Shown piece after piece: positions 53,567 to 61,054 of a stretch of 64,000 bases of DNA. Below the pieces are notes generated by a model that saw nothing but the letters and a program-made list of their open reading frames with translations, was not told the origin of the DNA and did no database searches. The DNA is from a bacterium (GTDB lineage Bacteria > Pseudomonadota > Alphaproteobacteria > Rhodobacterales > Rhodobacteraceae): the NCBI GenBank assembly GCA_016124195.1, contig WGOE01000006.1:248001-312000 (forward strand), given 5' to 3'. How positions within the stretch are numbered: position 1 is the stretch's first letter; each line of letters opens with the position of its first letter. A program made the translations under genes and the position numbers.

Positions 53567-55327
53567 TCAGGGTTTCGGAGCCGTGGCCCCGCTGCCCAAG
53601 GCCCCGCCGGTGCCCAGACCGCCCCCAAGCCCGCCGCCCAGACCGCCGCCGCCCAATGCCCCGCCGGTGCCAAGGCCGCCCGCGCCCAATCCGCCTCCCA
53701 GACCACCGCCCAAGCCGCCGTTCTGCGGCAGGGTGATGGTGACATGGCTCACGTCGATCGCCGGTCCCTTGTAGCGCATCACGAGGCTGGGGAAGCCCAT
53801 GACGATTCCGATCATCGTGATCTGGATCAGCACGAAGGGCACCGCCCCCCAATAGATCTGGCCGGTCGTGACGGGCTGCATCATCTGGCCGGTCACGCGG
53901 TCCTGATAGGGCAGCTTCGGGGCGACCGACCGCAGGTAGAACAGCGAAAAGCCGAAGGGCGGGTGCATGAACGAGGTCTGCATGTTCACGCCCAGGATCA
54001 CGCCGAACCAGATGAGGTCGATGCCCAGCTTTTCCGCCGCCGGCGCCAGCAAGGGCACCAGGATGAAGGCCAGCTCGAAGAAGTCCAGAAAAAAGGCCAG
54101 CACGAAGACCAGCGCCGAAACCGCGATCAGAAAGCCGATCTGGCCGCCGGGCAGCGAGGTCAAGAGATGTTCGACCCAGAGATGCCCGTTGACCCCGTAA
54201 AAGGTCAGCGAAAAGACCCGGGCGCCGATCAGGATGAACATGACGAAGGACGACAGCCGCGTGGTCGAGGCCAGGGCCTGCCGGATCACGGTCATGTTGA
54301 GCCGCCCCTTCAGCGCCGCCAGCAGAAGCGAGCCGACAGCGCCCATCGCTCCGCCCTCGGTCGGCGTGGCGATGCCCAGAAAAATCGTGCCCAAGACCAG
54401 AAAGATCAGCGCGAGCGGCGGGATCAGCACGATCACCACTTGCCGTGCCAGCCGGCTCATCAGGTTCAGCTTGAGCCCGCGGTCCAAGAGTGCCGCGGCA
54501 TAGATCGCAACCACGGCCAAAGTGGCGCCCAGCACATCGGCATCCACGCCATAGCTGGCAAAGAGGTAATGCGTGGCGCCATACCCCACCGCCAGGGTCG
54601 CGGCCAGCGCCACCAGAAGCGAGGCGACGCCATGGCCCAGCGTACGCGCCTCTTTCGGCAGGGCCGGGGCCCAGCCCGGCCGGATCAGCGTGACCACCAG
54701 CACATAACCAAGGTAGAACCCGGTCAGGATCAGGCCCGGCAACAGCGCGCCCTTGTACATGTCGCCCACCGACCGGCCCAGCTGGTCGGCCAGGATGATC
54801 AGCACCAGCGACGGCGGAATGATCTGCGCCAGGGTTCCAGAGGCCGCGATCACCCCCGAGGCAAGCCTGCGATCATAGCCATAGCGCAGCATGATCGGCA
54901 ACGAGATCAGCCCCATCGCGATGACCGAGGCCGCGACCACGCCGGTCGTGGCGGCCAGAAGGGCGCCGACGATGATCACCGCATAGGCCAGCCCGCCGCG
55001 CACCGGGCCGAAAAGCTGGCCGATGGTCTCCAACAGATCCTCGGCCATGCCGGACCGTTCAAGCACGATGCCCATGAAGGTAAAGAAGGGGATGGCCAGC
55101 AATGTCTCGTTCTGAAGGACCCCCCAGAACCGTTCCGGCAGGGCATAGAGAAGTGGCCAGCCGAGGTTGATCGCCCCCTGCGACGCGGGCGCCAGAAACA
55201 CGCCCACGACAAAGAAGATCAAGCCATTGGCCGCCAGCGAAAAGGCCACCGGATAGCCGATCAGCAGGAACACGACGAGCGAGGCGAACATGATCGGCGC
55301 CATGTTCTGCGCGATGAATTCGATCAC
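53567..55327 (-). CDS. TRAP transporter large permease (DctM type) with glycine-rich tail
   Basis: 586 residues, longer than the usual 430. The transport core has SLAANGLIFFVVGVF, FFTFMGIVLERSGMAEDLLET, LAQIIPPSLVLIILAD and GIATPTEGGAMGAVGSLL. There are extra helices in the centre, as in other large TakM-type permeases. Residues 536-586 are a low-complexity tail of GGLGG/GTGGAL units that ends in ATAPKP. It pairs with the small permease gene, whose stop overlaps its start (ATGA). Confidence 0.93.
   Translation of the reverse strand: MIEFIAQNMAPIMFASLVVFLLIGYPVAFSLAANGLIFFVVGVFLAPASQGAINLGWPLLYALPERFWGVLQNETLLAIPFFTFMGIVLERSGMAEDLLETIGQLFGPVRGGLAYAVIIVGALLAATTGVVAASVIAMGLISLPIMLRYGYDRRLASGVIAASGTLAQIIPPSLVLIILADQLGRSVGDMYKGALLPGLILTGFYLGYVLVVTLIRPGWAPALPKEARTLGHGVASLLVALAATLAVGYGATHYLFASYGVDADVLGATLAVVAIYAAALLDRGLKLNLMSRLARQVVIVLIPPLALIFLVLGTIFLGIATPTEGGAMGAVGSLLLAALKGRLNMTVIRQALASTTRLSSFVMFILIGARVFSLTFYGVNGHLWVEHLLTSLPGGQIGFLIAVSALVFVLAFFLDFFELAFILVPLLAPAAEKLGIDLIWFGVILGVNMQTSFMHPPFGFSLFYLRSVAPKLPYQDRVTGQMMQPVTTGQIYWGAVPFVLIQITMIGIVMGFPSLVMRYKGPAIDVSHVTITLPQNGGLGGGLGGGLGAGGLGTGGALGGGGLGGGLGGGLGTGGALGSGATAPKP
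53585..53720. repeat. in-frame Gly/Leu-rich short repeats at the permease 3' end
   Basis: Two near-copies of a block coding GGLGGGLGGGLG(A/T)GG followed by LGTGGAL/GGAL, built from CCGCCCAAG-type 9-12-bp units. Stops before the ATAPKP end. Confidence 0.75.
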
Positions 55328-55908
55328 TTTTCGATCACCTCGGCCAGTTTTTCGCCTTCAAGCTCGGCCGCCTTGTGGGTCGAGATGAAGGGCGTCGGGT
55401 CCTCCATTGCGCCGCGCATGATGGCGATCTTCTTGATGATCTCGGCCAGGCCCTGCAGCGTCAGCAAGGCAAAGCCCAGCAACAGCAGCAGCTTGGCCGG
55501 CCACAGGATCAGCCCGCCGGCATTGTTCGACATCTCTCCGGACCGGTAGGACGACAGGACATAGGGTACGAGGTAGATGTCCATCAGCACGACGAAGGGC
55601 ATCAGGAACACCAGATGGCCCAGCAGATCGATCCAGTGCTGCCTGCGCCGCGACAGGGCGCCATAGACGATGTCGATGCGGATATGTTCGTTCTGCTTGA
55701 GCGTCTGGGCCGAGGCGAGCAGGAAGGCCGCGCCGTAAAGATACCACTGCAATTCTAGGAAGGAATTCGACGAGACGTTGAAGATCTTGCGCACGACCGC
55801 ATTGACCGCGCTGACCAGTATCGCCACGAGGATGAGCCAGCCGACGGTCTTGCCGATCGCCTCGCTCGCCCGGTCTATGGTCCTGGCAAGGACCAGAAAA
55901 CTGCCCAT
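55324..55908 (-). CDS. TRAP transporter small permease (DctQ type)
   Basis: 194 residues from the ATG at 55906-55908. Four transmembrane helices, with the family segment NSFLELQWYLYGAAFLLASAQTLKQNEHIRIDI. Its C-terminal cytoplasmic tail is Glu/Lys-rich. It forms the TakP-like system with the DctM-type protein downstream (4-bp overlap) and the convergent binding-protein gene. Confidence 0.92.
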   Translation of the reverse strand: MGSFLVLARTIDRASEAIGKTVGWLILVAILVSAVNAVVRKIFNVSSNSFLELQWYLYGAAFLLASAQTLKQNEHIRIDIVYGALSRRRQHWIDLLGHLVFLMPFVVLMDIYLVPYVLSSYRSGEMSNNAGGLILWPAKLLLLLGFALLTLQGLAEIIKKIAIMRGAMEDPTPFISTHKAAELEGEKLAEVIEK

Positions 55909-56033
55909 CCTGTCCTGTCTCCCCTGGCTGTTCCCGTCTCGTGCGGGGTCGCGGCAGCATGGCGCAAGAAATGGTCGGGCGTCAATCTGGCACACGCCCT
56001 TCCGTCAGGGCAGGGCGCGGCAGAGGTTTATTC

Positions 56034-56270
56034 AGGTCTTCTTGGCGTCTTTGATGATGGTCATGCGCGCCATGCGGCTCTGGCCCGCATCGACGACGGC
56101 AAAGGGGCCGCCATGACACATCCGGGCCAGATCGGCGCGCACATGGCGCCCGCGGGGGTATCTCGCGGGGGTATGGCGTGCCGATCCCTTGGGCCAGATC
56201 GGAGGAAGCCAGATCCTCGGTCAGCCGCGACAGGGGCGCGCGCAGACAAGAGCCCAGCCGCCCCTCGGCC
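56034..56270 (-). pseudogene. frameshifted C-terminal gene fragment, family not recognised
   Basis: The minus strand encodes TPLEAWTTVAEGRLGSCLR and goes on to DLAQGIGTPYPR, then loses frame. After skipping one unit of an imperfect 13-bp tandem duplication (56149-56161 and 56162-56174), it continues GRHVRADLARMCHGG and ends FAVVDAGQSRMARM...KDAKKT with a TGA at 56034-56036. The continuity after removal of the duplication suggests a real gene end, broken by slippage. No start is left. It lies just after the aldolase gene on the same strand. Confidence 0.5.
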
Positions 56271-56315
56271 ACGGTCGTCCAGGCCTCAAGCGGGGTCCTT
56301 TGGCATTGCGGCGGA

Positions 56316-57074
56316 TCAGGCCTTCATCGCGGCCAGCAGTGCATCGGCGCCGCGGGCCAGCAGGGCGGTATCGACACCGCAGGCGACGAAGGTGAAGCCC
56401 TCGGCCAGAAGCTTGCGGGCAAAGGCCACATCGGTGACGAGGGTGCCGACCGGCACGCCCTTGGCCATCAGCTTGCGGGCGGCAGGCAGGATCAGGTCCC
56501 AGACATCCTTGTGCATCGTCTGGCCCAGAAGCCCCATGTCGGCCGAAATGTCCGCCGGCCCGAAGAAGACGCCGGAACAGCCATCGACGGCGCCGATCTC
56601 GGAAGCCAGCGCCACGGCGGCGCGGGTTTCGACCTGAAGGAGGACCGCGGTTTCCTCTTCGACCCGCGCGAAATAGTCGGGGATGCGGCCGAACTGGTTG
56701 GCGCGCGTGCTGTTGGACACGCCGCGCACCCCACGCGGCGGATAGCGGGTGGCGGCCACGGCCCTTTCCGCCTCGGCCACCGATTGCACCATGGGAAACA
56801 AGAGCCCCGGCGCGCCGATGTCCAGAAGACGCTTGACCAGCACGGTGTCGTTCCATTCGGGCCGGACCAGCGCCGTGGTGCCGTGGCCGGCAAAGACCTG
56901 CAACTGCCCCAGGATCGAGGTCAGGTCATTGGGCGAATGTTCCAGATCGACCAGCGCCCAGTCAAAGCCCGCGCTCGCCACGACCTCGGCCGCGTAGGGC
57001 GAGGCGAGGGTGACCCAGATGCCCAGTTGCGGCCTGCCGGCGCGCAGGGCGGCCAGAAAGGGGTTCGGCGTCAT
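56316..57074 (-). CDS. HpcH/HpaI aldolase family protein
   Basis: 252 residues of the class II pyruvate-type aldolases: GIWVTLASPYAAEVVASAGFDW, LVDLEHSPND (metal and base region), VRPEWNDTVLVKRLLDIGAPGLLFPMV (partly quoted) and the signature GCSGVFFGPADISADMG with metal-binding Glu/Asp nearby (LQVETRAA). It would split a 2-keto-3-deoxy or hydroxy-keto acid into pyruvate or glyoxylate plus an aldehyde. Its ATG overlaps the stop of the FAD oxidoreductase gene. Confidence 0.93.
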   Translation of the reverse strand: MTPNPFLAALRAGRPQLGIWVTLASPYAAEVVASAGFDWALVDLEHSPNDLTSILGQLQVFAGHGTTALVRPEWNDTVLVKRLLDIGAPGLLFPMVQSVAEAERAVAATRYPPRGVRGVSNSTRANQFGRIPDYFARVEEETAVLLQVETRAAVALASEIGAVDGCSGVFFGPADISADMGLLGQTMHKDVWDLILPAARKLMAKGVPVGTLVTDVAFARKLLAEGFTFVACGVDTALLARGADALLAAMKA

Positions 57075-58273
57075 ATGATGGCTCCTTCGACAAAGGGGCG
57101 GTTGGCGGCGACCCGTTCAAATCCCAGGGGCGACAGGTCCAGCGTGCGATAGGCGCCATAGGTCAGCCATTCCGCCGTGCCGCGCCCCATGGCGGGCGAC
57201 TGTTGCAGCCCGTGACCGGAAAAGCCGTTGAGGAACAGGAAGTTGGTCACCTCCGGATGCGGTCCCACGATCGCGTTCTGATCCAGCGTGTTGTAGTCGT
57301 ATTGGCCGGCCCATTCGCGTTCGACCCGGATCGCCTCGAACTGGGGGATGCGGGTGGCGAGGATCGGCCAGACATGATCCTGCCAGATCGCGTGATCCAT
57401 GGTGAAGTCGTCGAAGGCCACGGCGGGGTCTGCGTCCGAATGGGCGCCGGCCAGATAGGTGGTCCGCCCATCCTGGCGGACATGAACGCCGGTCGGGTCG
57501 ATGGTCAGGGGAAGGTCGCGGTCCAGCGGCGTTTCGGCCGAAAAGATCCAGGAATAGCGCTTGCGCGGCTCGATGGGGATCTCGATCCCGGCCATGGCGG
57601 CGGTCCTTGCGCCGCGCGTGCCCGAGGCGTTCACGACCTGACCGCAGGCGATGACCTCTCCCGAGGCCAGCGTGACGCTTTCGACGCGGTTGGCGCGGCG
57701 GGTGATCGCCACGACCTCGTTGGTCACGTATTCGATGCCATTGGCGCGGGCCTGACGGCGCAGCCAGTCGAACATCGTGTAGCCGTCGAAATAGCCCTCG
57801 TCCTTGCAGTTGATGCTGCCGAGGATCAGATCGTCCACGGCGTAGAAGGGATAGGCCGCCTTGATCTCGGCCGGGGTCATCAGTTGCGTTTCGGCCCCGG
57901 CTGCGAGCTGGATCTTCTGCTGGGCGCGCAGCACGGCGGCGAAACCCTCGTCGGCGGCCAGATACATGTAGCCGAAATTGCGGATCTTCAGCTTGGGCGC
58001 CTCGCCCCCCATGTATTTGGGCAGGTTCTGGCTGAATTCGGCGCCGAACTGCGAGATGCGCACGTTAAGCTCGGTCGAGAACTGCTGCCGGATGCTGGAG
58101 TGCGACAGGGCGGTGGCGGCGAATTCATAGCTCTGGTCGCGTTCCACCACGAGGACCGAGCCGGTGAAGTCCTTGTTCTGGCTCAGAAACCACGCAGTCG
58201 ATGACCCTGTCGCCGCCCCGCCTATGATCAACACGTCATAGGCGGCTTGCTTCGGTGCTTCCGTAGCCTTCAT
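57071..58273 (-). CDS. FAD-dependent oxidoreductase (D-amino acid/sarcosine oxidase family)
   Basis: 400 residues when started at the ATG at 58271-58273 behind GGGGAG. FAD-binding motif YDVLIIGGAATGSSTAWFL, then SSIRQQFSTELNVRISQFG and the C-terminal FLFLNGFSGHGLQQSPAMGR are typical of DAO-fold amine oxidases/dehydrogenases. The frame stays open upstream to 58366, but those residues (LGYISAAAARATCGL) are the end of a broken hyuB, not part of this enzyme. Oxidation of an amino acid or N-methyl compound is inferred. Confidence 0.92.
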   Translation of the reverse strand: MKATEAPKQAAYDVLIIGGAATGSSTAWFLSQNKDFTGSVLVVERDQSYEFAATALSHSSIRQQFSTELNVRISQFGAEFSQNLPKYMGGEAPKLKIRNFGYMYLAADEGFAAVLRAQQKIQLAAGAETQLMTPAEIKAAYPFYAVDDLILGSINCKDEGYFDGYTMFDWLRRQARANGIEYVTNEVVAITRRANRVESVTLASGEVIACGQVVNASGTRGARTAAMAGIEIPIEPRKRYSWIFSAETPLDRDLPLTIDPTGVHVRQDGRTTYLAGAHSDADPAVAFDDFTMDHAIWQDHVWPILATRIPQFEAIRVEREWAGQYDYNTLDQNAIVGPHPEVTNFLFLNGFSGHGLQQSPAMGRGTAEWLTYGAYRTLDLSPLGFERVAANRPFVEGAII

Positions 58274-58860
58274 TCCGTCAGTCTCCCCAAGGCCTGCGGC
58301 CGCCATGACCTCGGCCTCGGTCAGGCCACAGGTGGCGCGGGCGGCGGCCGCGCTGATATATCCCAAAGCCAGATCGCGCCGGATGGCTTGCCGGTCGCGG
58401 TCGGACGGCGCACCCTAGCCAGCCTCACCGAGGAATGCCATCATCACCTTGGCCCCGCGCCGCGCGAATTGCCTGCCCTTGCCGCGCATCGGGGCGCCAT
58501 CGTTGCGGGCGATGCAGGTCCGCGCGCCGTCCAGCCCGCCCGAGGGGCGGAGAACCCGTCGCCCAAACCGCCCTTTGCTCGTGGATCGGGGCCAGCCCGC
58601 CCGCGGGGTGGTGGACCCGGTCGAACATGGCGGAGATGTCAATTCATGGCCCTCGCGCGCACCCAACTCCATGAACACGGGGCTGACGGTGCAGCAGGCA
58701 ACCGATTTATCATGGCCCTCGCGCCGCCCACCGCGATGTATTGGCCCCGACTGCCGCGATACGGGCCGGCGCTGCCCGAATCGAGGCGCAGTTCCTTGCG
58801 CCAGATCCGGATCGGGCCGGTCTGTTCGGTCGCCTCGACCGGCATGGTCATCACGTCCGG
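58274..58860 (-). pseudogene. degraded hydantoinase B/oxoprolinase subunit (hyuB relic)
   Basis: HyuB pieces are scattered over three frames: TGPIRIWRKELRLDSGSAGPYRG, then MFDRVHHPAGGLA, then GAPMRGKGRQFARRGAKVMM and the C-terminal GAPSDRDRQAIRRDLALGYIS. In the last frame a TAG codon (between FLGEAG and GAPSDRD) replaces the usual Tyr/Gly-type residue of GGYG, an apparent nonsense mutation. A 14-bp direct repeat (CATGGCCCTCGCGC at 58645 and 58711) flanks another break. The relic runs in frame into the FAD oxidoreductase gene. Confidence 0.85.
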
Positions 58861-58899
58861 GCGCCACGGACGGTGCACTGTCGACCGGCGCTGCATTCG

Positions 58900-59750
58900 C
58901 GTAAGCGTTGACTGACCAGACGTTGATTTCAGCCGCCATCCCGGCCACGGCGCGGCGCTGGCCGCCCCGGCCATGGCAGGCGGGGCCGGGGTCCGACCCC
59001 GCGCTTTCCGGGCCGATGCGGATCTGGCGCATCGCGGCGACCCACGTCGGCGACCCACGTCGGCGAGCCGCCGTCGGCCCCGCTTTCCACCGTCTCGATC
59101 CCCGGGATCGAGAGCGGCAGGCCCGAACCCCTCGTGAACCGGCAGGTGCGCGCCACGTCAAGGACCCGCCCGGCCTTGGGCATCGGGTTGCGGATCAGAC
59201 GGATCCTCGCGGTGGCGCCGCCCATGTCGAAGCACAGGACTGTCTCCAGCCCAGGCCGCGCCGCGATGTCAGCGCCAAGGGCCACGCTCTGAGACCCGCC
59301 CTCGCAGAGCGTGTCGGCCAGGGTTTCTACCTCGGCCCGGCCAGGCGCGATCCGCACCTGCCCGCGCGCATCCATCCGTTCGGCCACGGTATGCCGGCGG
59401 TAGCGCGGCAACGGGGTTCGGGCGGCGTCTGGTTCAGGTCATAGGGTTCGAACCGGCTTTCGGCGCGTTCCGGTCACGTCGCCAAGGCCCTGCGCGGTGA
59501 TGAGCGCGGGCTTGGCGCCGCGCCGTTCGATCAGGCCATCGCTGGCAAGGGTGGGGCCGTGGAAGATCTGGGTGATGGCGCCGGGTGCCACGCCGGCACA
59601 GACGCAGACGCGGTGCCTGCCCTCGACGATGGTCACGTCGGGCGTGGCACGGGAGGGCAGAACCTTGGCCGAATGGCGGCGCGGGCCGGCCTGCAGCAGC
59701 CATCGGTGAAGGTGCCGCCGGCATCCAGGCCAAGCCTCGTTTGAACCAGT
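58900..59750 (-). pseudogene. degraded hydantoinase A/oxoprolinase subunit (hyuA relic)
   Basis: The N-terminal phosphate-loop motif RLGLDAGGTFTDG, then ITQIFHGPTLASDGLIERRGAKPALIT in another frame, then VLCFDMGGATARIRLI and FTRGSGLPLSIPGIETVESGADGG, and finally IGPESAGSDPGPACHGRGG in a third frame, all in HyuA order. About 60% of the normal 690 residues is gone. A 13-bp tandem duplication at 59036-59061 causes one frameshift. The gene cannot give a working enzyme. Confidence 0.88.
59036..59061. repeat. perfect 13-bp tandem duplication inside the hyuA relic
   Basis: GGCGACCCACGTC occurs twice in a row. Removing one copy restores the HyuA frame from SPTWV through MRQIRIGPESAG, so the duplication is the frameshift mutation itself. 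Confidence 0.9.
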
Positions 59751-59982
59751 CCGAGCCTTTCGATCCGGCGGGCAGGCCGGGTCAGGACCGGGCCCGGGAG
59801 AATGCGTTTCTGCCGGGGTCCGCGCAGAGGCGCGTAGAAGGGCGCGCGCTCGCCCGGAAGTCGGGCCGCGCGGCGGCGCCCGCAAGCGCCGTCCATGCCG
59901 CCCGTGCATGGCGGGTTTCCATCCTTGTCGGGTTACCTGCCCGGCGCCCGCCCTTATGCTTGCGCTATCAACAGGACAGACC

Positions 59983-60921
59983 ATGGCACACGTGATATTT
60001 TCCGACCCCCGCAGCCAGCCGACCCGGGGGGCTGTGCTGATGGCGCTGGCAGTCCTGGTTTTCGCGATGATGGATGTGACGACCAAGCACATGACGCTGA
60101 TCTACGCGGTGCCTCTGGTCGTCTTCATGCGCTATGCGGCCAATCTGGTGCTGATCGTGGCGCTGTTCGGGCCGGGGCAGGGGCGCAGGCTGGTTGCGGT
60201 GCAGCGGCCCGGGCTGGTTCTGGTGCGCGGCGCCTGCCTTGCGACCTCGTCGCTTTGCGCGGCCCTGGCCTTGCACCTGATGCCGATGGCCGAGACGGTG
60301 GCGATCATCTTTCTGGCCCCCTTCGGCGTGATGTTGCTGAGCGGGCCGATCCTGCGCGAAAGGGTCGGCCTGCCGCAGTGGATCGCGGCGCTGGCGGGGC
60401 TGGTCGGGGTCTTGCTGATCGTGCGGCCGGGCAGCGGGCTGGACCCGGTCGGGGTGGTCTGCGCCCTGACCAGCGCCGCGGCGAGCATCGTCTACAACAT
60501 GCTGTCGCGTTCGCTGGCGCGGTCCGAGACGACGCAGGCCATGCTGTTCTGGACCGCCCTTGTGGGCACACTGGCCTTCGGCGCGGCACTGCCCTGGTGC
60601 TGGCCGAGCGTCACACCCAGCCTGACCGACCTTGGCCTGTTCGGGGCGATGGGGGGATTTGCGACGCTGGGACATTACCTCTTCACGCAGGCGAACCGCG
60701 CGGCGCCGGCTGCCATCACGGCGCCGGTCAACTACCTGCAACTGGTCTGGGAAAGCCTCTTGGGCTGGCTGGTCTTTGCCCATCTGCCGGATGGCCTGGC
60801 GCTTCTGGGCATGGGGCTGATCGCGACAGGCGGGGTTTTTGCCGCCCTCTGGCCGGTGCTGGCCCAGCGGCTGTCCGTCAGGTTTGCCGCAAAAGCGGGC
60901 AATTTGGTCGAAGCCGCCTAG
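59983..60921 (+). CDS. EamA/DMT-family transporter
   Basis: 312 residues from the ATG after ACAGGACAG. Ten helices in two EamA repeats ([46 protein letters not shown]) and the ending loop [19 protein letters not shown]. It resembles S-adenosylmethionine/metabolite carriers of the RhaT-EamA superfamily, but the cargo is unknown. It points away from the decayed hyu locus. Confidence 0.9.
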   Translation: MAHVIFSDPRSQPTRGAVLMALAVLVFAMMDVTTKHMTLIYAVPLVVFMRYAANLVLIVALFGPGQGRRLVAVQRPGLVLVRGACLATSSLCAALALHLMPMAETVAIIFLAPFGVMLLSGPILRERVGLPQWIAALAGLVGVLLIVRPGSGLDPVGVVCALTSAAASIVYNMLSRSLARSETTQAMLFWTALVGTLAFGAALPWCWPSVTPSLTDLGLFGAMGGFATLGHYLFTQANRAAPAAITAPVNYLQLVWESLLGWLVFAHLPDGLALLGMGLIATGGVFAALWPVLAQRLSVRFAAKAGNLVEAA

Positions 60922-61054
60922 GTTCTGCGCACCAGGGGCGGCTGAAGCCGTCCGCTTGTGGCTTCCCCGTACCCCTTGGCAGTGTCATGCTATGCACATC
61001 GCACAGCATCGGGCGACCGGGATCCCCGGGCCGTTCCGCTCTGACGGAGGTTCC

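Noticed and set aside
53537-55549. 670-codon plus-strand frame opposite the TRAP permeases
   Set aside because: Antisense to clear membrane proteins; Gln/Arg/His-rich with no known domain.
55909-60000. Mobile element causing the pseudogene cluster
   Set aside because: No transposase, terminal inverted repeats or target duplications were seen; small duplications and substitutions explain the damage.
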